Shown here: positions 7,037-14,593 of the stretch, piece after piece
Numbering within the stretch: position 1 is the first letter of the stretch
Layout: each line of letters begins with the position of its first letter
Source: Spirochaetes bacterium GWB1_27_13
GTDB taxonomy: Bacteria > Spirochaetota > GWE2-31-10 > MWDO01
Reading direction: 5' to 3'
DNA: 35,142 nucleotides
NCBI GenBank assembly: GCA_001829125.1
Contig: MIAN01000127.1
Location: 1-35,142, forward strand
Made by a program: the position numbers and the translations under genes
The notes under the pieces: generated by a model
Told to the model about the DNA's origin: nothing
What the model saw: the letters and a program-made list of their open reading frames with translations, nothing else
The model's database searches: none

Positions 7037-7179
7037 CAGAAAAATAACAATCCTTGACAAAAAAATAGATAATTTGGTGTATAAACTATATAATTTAACT
7101 GAAGAAGAAATAAAAATCATCGAGGTATTTAAAGCAGGGTTAAGGGGCTGCTGCCCCTTAGTTCTTACGACCAGTAAAA
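7037..7179 (+). repeat. Cassette-boundary repeat R5
   Basis: A 143-bp copy starting within the type IIG tail (CAGAAAAATAACAATCC) and ending at the common edge. The codons differ from R1 (GAAGAAGAA for GAGGACGAA), and one base is lost near the end (CGAGGTATTT), so the tail frame is broken. It has GCAGGG where R1-R4 have GCGGGG, which it shares with R6. Past the edge it continues AAAGTTATTGAAGG, like R1, giving the ribosome site of the next gene. Confidence 0.9.
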
Positions 7180-7199
7180 AAGTTATTGAAGGATAATTG

Positions 7200-7988
7200 A
7201 TGAAAGAAATATCTGATAAGAAAATGTATTATTTTGTTGATGAATCAGGAGATACTAATTTTTATGGAAAAAATGGTATTGATTTAATAAAACATAATAA
7301 AGCGAGTAAAATATTTATAGTTGGATACTTAGAAACTGAAAATATGAATCAAATTTCTAAAGATATTTACAATCTTAAAACTGAAATAAAAAATGACCAA
7401 TATTTAAAAGGAATTCCATCATTAGAAAAATCATTATTGCATTTTCACGCAAAAGATGATTGTTCAGAAGTTCGACAATTAGTTTTTAAGTCTATTGCTA
7501 AAATGGATTTTAATGCATATATTTTAGTATTTAGAAAAAATGCTGAACATTTTAAAAAGAAATTTAATTGTGAACCTTCTAAGCTTTATGAATATATGAT
7601 AGAAAAACTTTTTGAAAATAGATTACATCTTTACAAAGATATTGATTTATATTTTTCTAAAATGGGTAATATTATAAGAGAGCATAATATGAAAAATGCT
7701 TTAGAAAAAGCCAAGTTTAATTTTAAAAATAAATGGAATAATAAAGAAAGCAGTAATATACGAATATTTATTCAAGAACCATCTCAAATAATGCCTTTAC
7801 AAGTAATAGATTATGTTATTTGGACAATAAATAGAGTTTACGAAAAAAATGATTTAAGATATTATAATTTTATAAAAAATAAAATAAAGTTAATTTATGA
7901 CATAATGGATACAAAGAAATATCCTCATAATTATTACAGTGAGAAAAATCCGCTTGATATAAATAAAATAAGTCCATTAGACAGCTAG
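7200..7988 (+). CDS. Second, divergent DUF3800-family protein (cassette 5)
   Basis: A 262-residue DUF3800-type protein. Key segments are YYFVDESGDTN (D14, E15, D18), HFHAKDD (H81, H83, D86, D87) and PLQVIDYVIWTINRVY (Q200, D203). The order matches the cassette-4 protein, but there is little similarity outside these motifs, so the two were acquired separately. GAAGGA at 7188-7193 suits the ATG at 7200 better than the in-frame TTG at 7197. It is the only gene of its cassette. An RNase H-like nuclease or RNA-binding role in defence is plausible from family context but is not shown by the sequence. Confidence 0.85.
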   Translation: MKEISDKKMYYFVDESGDTNFYGKNGIDLIKHNKASKIFIVGYLETENMNQISKDIYNLKTEIKNDQYLKGIPSLEKSLLHFHAKDDCSEVRQLVFKSIAKMDFNAYILVFRKNAEHFKKKFNCEPSKLYEYMIEKLFENRLHLYKDIDLYFSKMGNIIREHNMKNALEKAKFNFKNKWNNKESSNIRIFIQEPSQIMPLQVIDYVIWTINRVYEKNDLRYYNFIKNKIKLIYDIMDTKKYPHNYYSEKNPLDINKISPLDS

Positions 7989-8105
7989 GTAACTTTCGCT
8001 ACGCAAGGCATGAAGCCTACTTTCACTTATCAAGGACTTAATTAGAATATATATAAAAAACATAAGTTTGTCAAGAACTTGAAAAAAAATTGATAAGTTT
8101 GTCAA
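7989..8105. other. Non-coding tail of cassette 5
   Basis: No gene is visible. The first 45 bp are less AT-rich than the surroundings (TTTCGCTACGCAAGGC, GAAGCCTAC). The rest is AT-rich and contains a direct repeat ATAAGTTTGTCAA at about 8062 and 8092, 5 bp before R6 begins. The origin of the GC-richer part is unknown. Confidence 0.4.
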
Positions 8106-8203
8106 AAACTATATAATTTAACTGAAGAAGAAATAAAAATAATCAAAGGTATTTAAAGCAGGGTTAAGGGGCTGCTGCCCCTTAGTCCTTACGACCAGTA
8201 AAA
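8106..8203 (+). repeat. Cassette-boundary repeat R6 (end of the array)
   Basis: A 98-bp copy with the tail codons of the R5 type (GAAGAAGAA, GCAGGG), the standard hairpin and the common 3' edge, then GAATGTAAAG. No cassette follows: the convergent 2-isopropylmalate synthase-family gene ends 30 bp downstream, so R6 closes the array at the boundary with core genome. Confidence 0.9.
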
Positions 8204-8232
8204 GAATGTAAAGAAGTTTTGTAATCAAGAAA

Positions 8233-9759
8233 TTATTTATTTTTTAAAATTATATTATTTATCAATTTAACAGTTGCTTCAATTGCAGCCATTATTTGAT
8301 CACAATGAACCCCATGAGTTACAATTTTTTTCTCTTCATCTTCAAATTCCCATGAAATCGTAGCTTGTACTAAAGCGTCGGTTTTTCCACCAGGTGGGAT
8401 AGTTACCATATAATCTGCAAGTTTTGGCATTTTTATTTTAAATTTTACTAAAATTTGCTTTAAAGCATTCATAAAAGCATCGTAACCACCGTCTCCATAA
8501 TCATAAGCATCAATTGTTTCGTCATTATAAGAACATTTAATTGCCGCAAATGGTTTTAACTGGTATGTTGTATTAATTACACAATTTAATAATTTAAAAG
8601 GCATTTCATTTTGCATCTCAAAAATATCAGTAATTAAATATGGCAAATCTTCCATAGTAATAGTCTTTTTTTTATCTCCAAGATCAACTATTTTACTAAG
8701 TAGAATCTTTTTTTTGTCATCATCAAGTTCAATACCAAGTTTTTTTAGATTAATCTCAAGATTTGCTTTACCAGAAAGCTTTCCAAGTGCATATTCTCTT
8801 GTTCTTCCAAATCTTTCTGGTATTAATGGATTTGCATACAAGTTACCTTTTTTGTCTCCATCAGCATGAATTCCAGCAGTCTGGATAAAAACATTGCCTC
8901 CAAAAATAGGTTTATTATTCGCCATTCTTTGTCCTGAGAATGTTTCAATAATTTTTGATATTCGATAAAGAGTTTTTTCATCTACATTAGTCTTTATTCC
9001 CAAAAAGTCTTTTAAACCAATAGCAACTTCATCCAAAGAAGCGTTTCCTGCTCGTTCACCTAACCCATTTACAGTGACATGAACTCCTTTAATGCCAGCT
9101 TTGGCAGCAGCTAAAATATTGGCAACTCCAAGCCCATAGTCGTTGTGTGGATGAAAATCAAAGTGTATAGAAGGATATTTTTCTACCAATTTGGAAATAT
9201 ATTCGTAAGTATCAAACGGATTGAGCATTCCTAATGTATCTGGAAGCATTATTCTTTTAACAGACATTGTTTGTAAGAAATTTATCAAATTATAAACATA
9301 ATCGGGTGAATTCTTTATTCCGTTTGAAAAGTCTTCAAGATAAACATTTACTTCAACGTTATTTTTTATAGCATAATTTATAGTTTCTCTTATGTCATTA
9401 ATATGCTCTTCTGGAGTTTTTTTGAGTTGTTCAACACAGTGTTTTAGTGAACCTTTTGATAATAAATTTATTCTTTTTATGCCAACAGATTTTGCCCAGT
9501 CAACAGAAACTGTTTTGTCAACAAAAGTAAGTATTTCAAGTCTATTTATAAAGCCAGCATGTTCTGCCCATTTCGTAATTTTTGAAACGGCTTCTTTTTC
9601 GCCTGCTGATGCTTTTGCTGATGTAATTTCAAGTCTATCAACTTTAACTTCTGTTAATAATATTTGAGCAATAGAAAGTTTTTCTTCTGGTGCATAAGAA
9701 ACACCTTGCATCTGCTCTCCGTCCCTTAAAGTTGTATCCATTATTTCTATACTTTTCAT
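8233..9759 (-). CDS. 2-Isopropylmalate synthase / (R)-citramalate synthase family enzyme
   Basis: A 508-residue enzyme of the LeuA/CimA group, which condenses acetyl-CoA with a 2-oxoacid at the start of leucine or citramalate-route isoleucine synthesis. The TIM barrel starts with IMDTTLRDGEQ (R12, D13). The divalent-metal ligands are D13 and HPHND (H203, H205), with N239 in the GLGERAGNASLDEV block. The C-terminal part from about 370 (LPYLITDIF onwards) corresponds to the regulatory/dimer region. The sequence (SYAPEEKLSIAQILL, VDRLEITSAKASAGE) belongs to the lineage seen in Bacteroidetes-like LeuA, not the E. coli type, so substrate choice between 2-oxoisovalerate and pyruvate is open. No leuCDB genes are adjacent. 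GAGG precedes the ATG. It stands alone, divergent from tatT. Confidence 0.85.
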   Translation of the reverse strand: MKSIEIMDTTLRDGEQMQGVSYAPEEKLSIAQILLTEVKVDRLEITSAKASAGEKEAVSKITKWAEHAGFINRLEILTFVDKTVSVDWAKSVGIKRINLLSKGSLKHCVEQLKKTPEEHINDIRETINYAIKNNVEVNVYLEDFSNGIKNSPDYVYNLINFLQTMSVKRIMLPDTLGMLNPFDTYEYISKLVEKYPSIHFDFHPHNDYGLGVANILAAAKAGIKGVHVTVNGLGERAGNASLDEVAIGLKDFLGIKTNVDEKTLYRISKIIETFSGQRMANNKPIFGGNVFIQTAGIHADGDKKGNLYANPLIPERFGRTREYALGKLSGKANLEINLKKLGIELDDDKKKILLSKIVDLGDKKKTITMEDLPYLITDIFEMQNEMPFKLLNCVINTTYQLKPFAAIKCSYNDETIDAYDYGDGGYDAFMNALKQILVKFKIKMPKLADYMVTIPPGGKTDALVQATISWEFEDEEKKIVTHGVHCDQIMAAIEATVKLINNIILKNK

Positions 9760-9830
9760 TTTGTTTCCTCATAACACAAATTTTCACAGATTATAACACC
9801 TATTGATCTATTAAAATCCATGATTATCAG

Positions 9831-9845
9831 TGTTATATTATAACA
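9831..9845. promoter_or_regulatory. Palindrome in the divergent promoter region
   Basis: TGTTATA-T-TATAACA is a perfect 15-bp palindrome between the synthase gene and tatT. A half-site TATAAC recurs at about 9792-9797 close to a TATAAT-like -10 on the - strand. It could be an operator for the synthase gene, but in AT-rich DNA such a palindrome can arise by chance. Confidence 0.25.
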
Positions 9846-9907
9846 GAAAACTTAAAAATTAAAAGAGATAAATTTAAGAAAAATATTAAAATTATTTAAC
9901 TTAGCAC

Positions 9908-9936
9908 TTGCAAATTTAGCCTAAAATATTTATATT
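9908..9936 (+). promoter_or_regulatory. Sigma70-type promoter of tatT
   Basis: TTGCAA (9908-9913) and TATATT (9931-9936) have a 17-bp spacer. The predicted start is about 25 bp upstream of the tatT ATG at 9968, with GAGG at 9959-9962 as ribosome site. Confidence 0.55.
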
Positions 9937-9967
9937 GTATCCTATCAAATATTTAACTGAGGTTTTT

Positions 9968-10828
9968 ATGAAAAATATATTTGTAATTTTAACTTTTATC
10001 TTAATAATAAGCTTATCTAGCTGTACAACGCTTATAAAAGGGCTTTCGGATTCTTTATATGAACAAAAAGACATTGTTTTAGTAGAACAAGGTGCTCCTT
10101 CGTATTTAATACTTGTGGAAGGTTTAATTAGAAGTGAGCCTAAGAATAAACAATATTTAATTACTGGTATTCAAATGTTTTCTGCTTATTCTTCTGCATT
10201 TATAAAAGAAGATGATAGGAAAAAAATCTTTGCAGACAAAACAAAAGAATGGGGTATAAAACTTTTACGAACCTATTATGGCTATGTAAAATACGAAAAA
10301 ACTGAAGATAGAGAGAAAAAAGAAGTTGCTTTTCAATCATTTTTAAAGAGTTTAACCAAAAACGATGTAGAAAATGTATTTTGGGCTGCAAATGCTTGGA
10401 TTATGTGGATTTTGACAAATCTTGATTCAACAGATGCTTTTATAGAATTACCAATCGCAAAAGCCCTAATAGATAGAGTTTACAAGCTCGACGACAAATA
10501 CTATTATGGTGCCCCACATCTTTATTACGGAGTTTTTTATGGTGCATTCCCAAAAGACTTTGGTGGTAATCTCGAAAAAGCAAAAGAAGAATTTGATATT
10601 GCTTTAAAACTCAGTGGAGATAAATTTTTAGCAACCAAACTATTCTATGCAAATTTTTATCTCAAACCAAAAAATGATAAAAAAGAGTTTGAAAGAGTTG
10701 TAAGAGAAGTAATTGATTTTGATTTGGAACAATACCCATCTCTAAGATTAATTAATACAGTAGCCAAAAAACAAGCAGAAGAAATGCTTGCTAATATAAA
10801 TGAAATGTTTTTTGATGATGTGAATTAA
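9968..10828 (+). CDS. tatT: TRAP transporter T-component lipoprotein (TatT family)
   Basis: A 286-residue helical-repeat lipoprotein. The N-terminus (MKNIFVILTFILIISLSSC) is a lipoprotein signal with lipobox LSSC and lipidation at C19. The body is a chain of TPR-like helices (VEQGAPSYLILVEGLIR, WAANAWIMWI, PHLYYGVFYGAFPKDFGGNLEKAKEEFDIAL). The 'YGAPHLYYGVFYG...P..FGGNLEKAKEEFD' block is characteristic of the TatT family. In Treponema pallidum the homologue forms a complex with the substrate-binding TatP in the periplasm; here the TatP-like gene lies two genes downstream, which supports the call. The ATG at 9968, not the upstream in-frame TTG at 9935, is preferred because it has the ribosome site and gives the signal peptide directly. 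A long hairpin follows the gene. Confidence 0.88.
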   Translation: MKNIFVILTFILIISLSSCTTLIKGLSDSLYEQKDIVLVEQGAPSYLILVEGLIRSEPKNKQYLITGIQMFSAYSSAFIKEDDRKKIFADKTKEWGIKLLRTYYGYVKYEKTEDREKKEVAFQSFLKSLTKNDVENVFWAANAWIMWILTNLDSTDAFIELPIAKALIDRVYKLDDKYYYGAPHLYYGVFYGAFPKDFGGNLEKAKEEFDIALKLSGDKFLATKLFYANFYLKPKNDKKEFERVVREVIDFDLEQYPSLRLINTVAKKQAEEMLANINEMFFDDVN

Positions 10829-10846
10829 GAAAACATTTCATACAGA

Positions 10847-10907
10847 AGCACGAAAAACACGGAGAGATATTTTTCTTTATTTAAATCCGTGTTTTAGTGC
10901 TTATCTT
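10847..10907 (+). terminator. Long-stem terminator after tatT
   Basis: AGCACGAAAAACACGGA (from 10847) pairs with TCCGTGTTTTAGTGCT (ending 10901) around an AT-rich loop of about 20 bases, with a few unpaired bases in the stem, then TATCTTTTC. It should at least attenuate transcription between tatT and the next gene. Confidence 0.55.
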
Positions 10908-10958
10908 TTCAATTCTTACTTTAAGCATATCTAAATTCTAAATATTAAAGGAGTTTTT

Positions 10959-12857
10959 ATGAAAAATCAGAGCAATTCTTATTCTTTTCTTATAATACTA
11001 TTAATTATTGTTGGAATACAATTTTTATTAATTGGTTGTGAGGTAAATAAAGAAACGCCTGCTACAACTACTACAATAGGTATAATAAATTATACTTGGG
11101 AGAATACACATAAGAATACAGATTTATATCCTCATTGTAATAAAGTAACTGTATCTGATGGCAATATTTATGTTGCAACGAATGGCGGCGGTTTAAGTAT
11201 ATCGACAGATGGTGGGGCAAGTTGGATAAATAAAACAACTGCAAATGGCTTGGGTGATAATAATTGTCGTGAGGTGTATGTTTCTGGGAATAATATTTAT
11301 GCTGCGACATATAATGGATTAAGCATATCGGCTGATGGTGGAAATTCTTGGATAAATAAAACAATTGAAAATGGCTTACTTAGTAATGATTGTTATAGTG
11401 TGTATGTATCTGGTGGTAATATCTATGTTGCAACAAAGATTGGATTGAATATATCGAAAAATGGTGGGGTTAATTGGATAAATAAAACAAGTGTTGATGG
11501 TTTGGCTAATAATTTATGTTATGGGGTCTATGTGGATGGTACTAATATTTATGTCGCAACATATAGTGGCTTGAGTATATCAAAAGACAATGGAACAACT
11601 TGGATAAATAAAACAGGTTCAGATGGTTTTAGTTGGTGTAATGCGGTTTATGCGTCTGAGAATAATATTTATGTTGCAACAAAATATAGTGGTTTAAAAA
11701 TATCGACAGATGGCGGAGATTCTTGGACTAATAAAACAAAATCAAATGGTTTGGGAAGCGATCTTTGCAATGGAGTATCTGTATATAATAGTAATATTTA
11801 TGCAACAACAGACAGTGGTTTAAGTATATCGACAGATGGTGGAACTACATGGGTTAATAAAACAATCACAAATGGTTTGGCTGATAATGATTGTAATGGA
11901 GTCTACATATCAGCCAGCAATATTTATCTTGCAACGAAGAATGGATTGAGCATATCGACAGATGGTGGGGTTACTTGGATAAATAAGACGAGTGCAGATA
12001 ATGGATTAGGTAGTAATACTTGTAATGGAGTGTATGCGTCTCAAAATGATGTTTATATTGCAACAACTAATGGTTTAAGTATATCGACAGATGGTGGGGT
12101 TACTTGGGTTAATAAAACGGTTACAAATGGCTTAGGTAATAACTGGTGTAATGGAATATATGTTTCTGATAGCAACATATATGTAGCAACAAATGGCGGT
12201 GGCTTAAGTATATCGACAGATGGTGGGACAAGTTGGGTAAATAAGACAACAACGAATGGCTTAGCTGATAATAGTTGTCGTGAAATTTATGCTTCTGGCA
12301 CTAATATCTATGTTGCAACAGATGGTGGTTTAAGCATATCGACAGATGGTGGGGCTACTTGGGTTAATAAAACGAGTGGAGATGGCTTGGGTAGTAATGC
12401 TTGTAGCGGAGTCTATGTGTCTGGCAGTAATATCTATGTAACAACAAATGGCGGATTGAGTATATCAAAAGATGGCGGGACGAGTTGGATTACTAAGACC
12501 ACAGTTAATGGCTTAAGTGATAATAGTTGCCTTGGAGTGTCTGTCTCTGGTAACGATATTTATGTAGCAACTAATGGCGGAGGCTTAAATATATCGACAG
12601 ATGAAGGAAGCACTTGGATAAATAAAACTATTTCAAATAATCTCTGGGGTAAATATTGTAATAAAGTCTATGCGTCTGACAGTAATATCTATGTAACAAC
12701 AAATGGTGGATTAGGCATATCTAAAGACGGTGGAGCAAGTTGGATAAATAAAACAACTGCTAATGGCTTAGTTAGTAATTATTGTGGTGGAATCTATGTT
12801 TTTAACAATAATATCTATGTAGCAACATCTGGCGGTTTAAGCATTATTAAAAATTAA
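10959..12857 (+). CDS. Lipoprotein with 14 Asp-box beta-propeller repeats
   Basis: A 632-residue surface or periplasmic lipoprotein. A signal with lipobox LIGC (C27) is followed by a short linker and then 14 tandem units of about 41 residues. Each unit has NIYVAT, then an Asp-box (S-I-S-T-D-G-G-x-x-W), then NKT..NGL and a Cys (NxC/DxC) before the next strand. Asp-boxes (BNR repeats) mark beta-propeller blades; 14 units would make two seven-bladed propellers. The DNA repeats are also alike (ATATCGACAGATGGTGG recurs), pointing to recent internal duplication. It lies inside the TRAP-T cluster between tatT and the TatP gene, with AAAGGAG before the ATG. A ligand or protein-binding role is likely, but the target is unknown. 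Confidence 0.85.
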   Translation: MKNQSNSYSFLIILLIIVGIQFLLIGCEVNKETPATTTTIGIINYTWENTHKNTDLYPHCNKVTVSDGNIYVATNGGGLSISTDGGASWINKTTANGLGDNNCREVYVSGNNIYAATYNGLSISADGGNSWINKTIENGLLSNDCYSVYVSGGNIYVATKIGLNISKNGGVNWINKTSVDGLANNLCYGVYVDGTNIYVATYSGLSISKDNGTTWINKTGSDGFSWCNAVYASENNIYVATKYSGLKISTDGGDSWTNKTKSNGLGSDLCNGVSVYNSNIYATTDSGLSISTDGGTTWVNKTITNGLADNDCNGVYISASNIYLATKNGLSISTDGGVTWINKTSADNGLGSNTCNGVYASQNDVYIATTNGLSISTDGGVTWVNKTVTNGLGNNWCNGIYVSDSNIYVATNGGGLSISTDGGTSWVNKTTTNGLADNSCREIYASGTNIYVATDGGLSISTDGGATWVNKTSGDGLGSNACSGVYVSGSNIYVTTNGGLSISKDGGTSWITKTTVNGLSDNSCLGVSVSGNDIYVATNGGGLNISTDEGSTWINKTISNNLWGKYCNKVYASDSNIYVTTNGGLGISKDGGASWINKTTANGLVSNYCGGIYVFNNNIYVATSGGLSIIKN

Positions 12858-12896
12858 AAAAATTATTCAATAATAATAGAATATTTTTAAAACTTT

Positions 12897-12905
12897 TGAT
12901 ATAAT
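12897..12905 (+). promoter_or_regulatory. Extended -10 promoter for the TatP operon
   Basis: TGATATAAT (12897-12905) is a consensus extended -10 (TGnTATAAT). No good -35 lies 17 bp upstream, as expected for extended -10 promoters. It would start the TatP-DctQ-DctM transcript with a leader of about 110 nt. Confidence 0.45.
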
Positions 12906-12955
12906 GATAAATTTATCTATTGGTTTAACCAACAGGCATTGATTTACCAACGATT

Positions 12956-12993
12956 TTCTTTTTTCTTTTCTTTATAAGTAAAAGAAAAAAGAA
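12956..12993 (+). other. A/T hairpin in the TatP leader
   Basis: TTCTTTTTTCTTTT (12956-12969) pairs perfectly with AAAAGAAAAAAGAA (12980-12993). It sits just upstream of the TatP ribosome site (GAGGAG at about 13010-13015). It may affect translation, or be a purine/pyrimidine tract of no function. Confidence 0.4.
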
Positions 12994-13019
12994 ACAAAAA
13001 AGAAAATAGAGGAGTTTTT

Positions 13020-14030
13020 ATGAAAAAAATTATTCTTTTTATAATTTTGACGTTTATTGTCAATATAATTTTTGCTCAATCACAATCAGAGCCAAAAATT
13101 AATTTTAAGATAGCAACTGACGCACCTGATGGTAGTAGTTGGATTATGACTTTTAAAGAAATCGATAAACAATTACGAAAACAGACAAATAACGAAATTG
13201 GTTTGACTATATACCCAGCGAGTATAATGGGAGATCAAAGCACTGTTATAAAAAAAATTAAGATTGGCCAATTGTCTGGTGCTGGTTTGAGTAGTGGTGG
13301 AATGCAATTGATTTACAAAGACTTTGCGATTATGGGTTTCCCTTTGATTTTTAGAAATTATAAGGAATATGATTATACAAAAGAAAAACTTGGTTCTTTT
13401 TTTGATCAAGAACTTGAAAAAAAAGATTTTGTTATTTTGTCGTGGACTGAGGTCGGTTTTATTTATGTTTGTTCAAAAAAGAAAGTAAATTCTGCCGAGA
13501 CTCTTTCTCAATCAAAACCTATTATACTTGAAGGTGATATTGTTAGTAAGGCATTGTATGACGAACTTAATATTAAACCAATTCCTTTACAATTATCTGA
13601 TATTTTAACTTCTTTGCAGACTGGACAAATTGATACTATATTTTCTTCTACTTATGGGTTAATTGTGACTCAATGGTTTACAAAGGTAAATTATATTGCA
13701 GATTTTCCTATAACTTTTATGATTGGCTCTTGTGTTGTTGACAAAAAAATGTTTTATTCTCTAACAAAAGAACAACAAACACTCATGAGAAATCTATTTA
13801 AGGAGAATTTTGGTAAACTTGCACAAAAAGTAAGACAAGATAATGATAAAGCAAGAATTTCCTTAGAAAAACAAGGAATTAAGTTTATTCCAGTTGATGA
13901 TAAGCAAAAACAAAGATTTGTTGAAGTTTGTACAAATGCTTATAAGGTTTTGACTGAAAAAGAATATTCTAAAGAAATGCTTGATAAAGTGTTAAAAGTT
14001 GTCGATGAATATAGAAATTCTAATAAGTAA
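13020..14030 (+). CDS. tatP: TRAP transporter substrate-binding protein (DctP family; TatP-like)
   Basis: A 336-residue periplasmic protein. The signal peptide (about 1-19, cleaved near FAQS) is followed by a DctP domain: FKIATDAPDGSSWIMTFKEI at the start, IYPASIMGDQSTVIKKIKIG, AIMGFPLIFRNYKEY, and LTSLQTGQIDTIFSST. In most DctP proteins an Arg in the G-x-K-x-R strand holds the substrate carboxylate. Here the matching strand (SQSKPIILEGD) has no Arg, so a non-carboxylate or hydrophobic ligand is possible, as has been proposed for TatP of T. pallidum. It is followed within 8 bp by dctQ and lies downstream of tatT and the propeller gene, so the products probably form one TRAP-T system. Confidence 0.85.
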   Translation: MKKIILFIILTFIVNIIFAQSQSEPKINFKIATDAPDGSSWIMTFKEIDKQLRKQTNNEIGLTIYPASIMGDQSTVIKKIKIGQLSGAGLSSGGMQLIYKDFAIMGFPLIFRNYKEYDYTKEKLGSFFDQELEKKDFVILSWTEVGFIYVCSKKKVNSAETLSQSKPIILEGDIVSKALYDELNIKPIPLQLSDILTSLQTGQIDTIFSSTYGLIVTQWFTKVNYIADFPITFMIGSCVVDKKMFYSLTKEQQTLMRNLFKENFGKLAQKVRQDNDKARISLEKQGIKFIPVDDKQKQRFVEVCTNAYKVLTEKEYSKEMLDKVLKVVDEYRNSNK

Positions 14031-14038
14031 GGTAACAA

Positions 14039-14593
14039 ATGTTTAAATTATGGCAAAACATAAAAAAATATTACAGGTTATTTGAACTAATAATTTTAGT
14101 TTTTTTTCTATTCTTAATATTGTTTATTTCATCTTTGCAAATAATACTAAGAAATTTTTTTCAGGCTGTGGAATGGTTTGACTTACTGTTGAAATATTCT
14201 GTTTTATGGGTTGGAATGTTTGCAGCTTCGATTGCAACTTATGAACATAAGCATATAAGAATTGATTTAATAAGTAGGTTTACTAAAGGTAGATTTAAAT
14301 CTGCGATAGTTGCAATAGCGGATTTATTTGCAAGCATTATTTGTGGTATATTATTGTATAGTTTTGTAATTTATATAATTAAGATAGAATATCCATCCAC
14401 TGACCCAGCTCCTTTTCTGGGGATAAAAAAATGGGTGATGCTTCTTGTGTTACCTTTTAATTTTTTTATTATGTCATTTAGATTTTTAGTAAGATTTTTT
14501 ACAAATGTTTATAATTTTAGGAATAATAAAGAAGAAGTTGATACTGATGACTTTATTGATTTAATTAAAAATAATGAAGGGGAAGATAAATGA
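14039..14593 (+). CDS. dctQ: TRAP transporter small permease (DctQ family)
   Basis: A 184-residue membrane protein with four hydrophobic segments: about 17-40, 50-66, 88-112 and 133-155. The family's WFDLLLKYSVLWVGMFAAS block (residues about 43-61) and the following EHKHIRIDL are present. DctQ embeds with the large permease and couples it to the binding protein. The C-terminus is charged (NNKEEVDTDDF). AAGGTAAC is a usable ribosome site just before the ATG. The stop overlaps the DctM start (ATGA), so the two are co-translated. Confidence 0.9.
   Translation: MFKLWQNIKKYYRLFELIILVFFLFLILFISSLQIILRNFFQAVEWFDLLLKYSVLWVGMFAASIATYEHKHIRIDLISRFTKGRFKSAIVAIADLFASIICGILLYSFVIYIIKIEYPSTDPAPFLGIKKWVMLLVLPFNFFIMSFRFLVRFFTNVYNFRNNKEEVDTDDFIDLIKNNEGEDK

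Noticed and set aside
3395-8203. Integron cassette array with attC sites
   Set aside because: The repeat has no RYYYAAC...GTTRRRY pair in the right orientation, includes coding sequence of a type IIG gene, and there is no integron integrase in the window.
3395-8203. CRISPR array
   Set aside because: Repeats are 76-176 bp, imperfect, and separated by 0.65-0.95 kb of genes; no cas genes.
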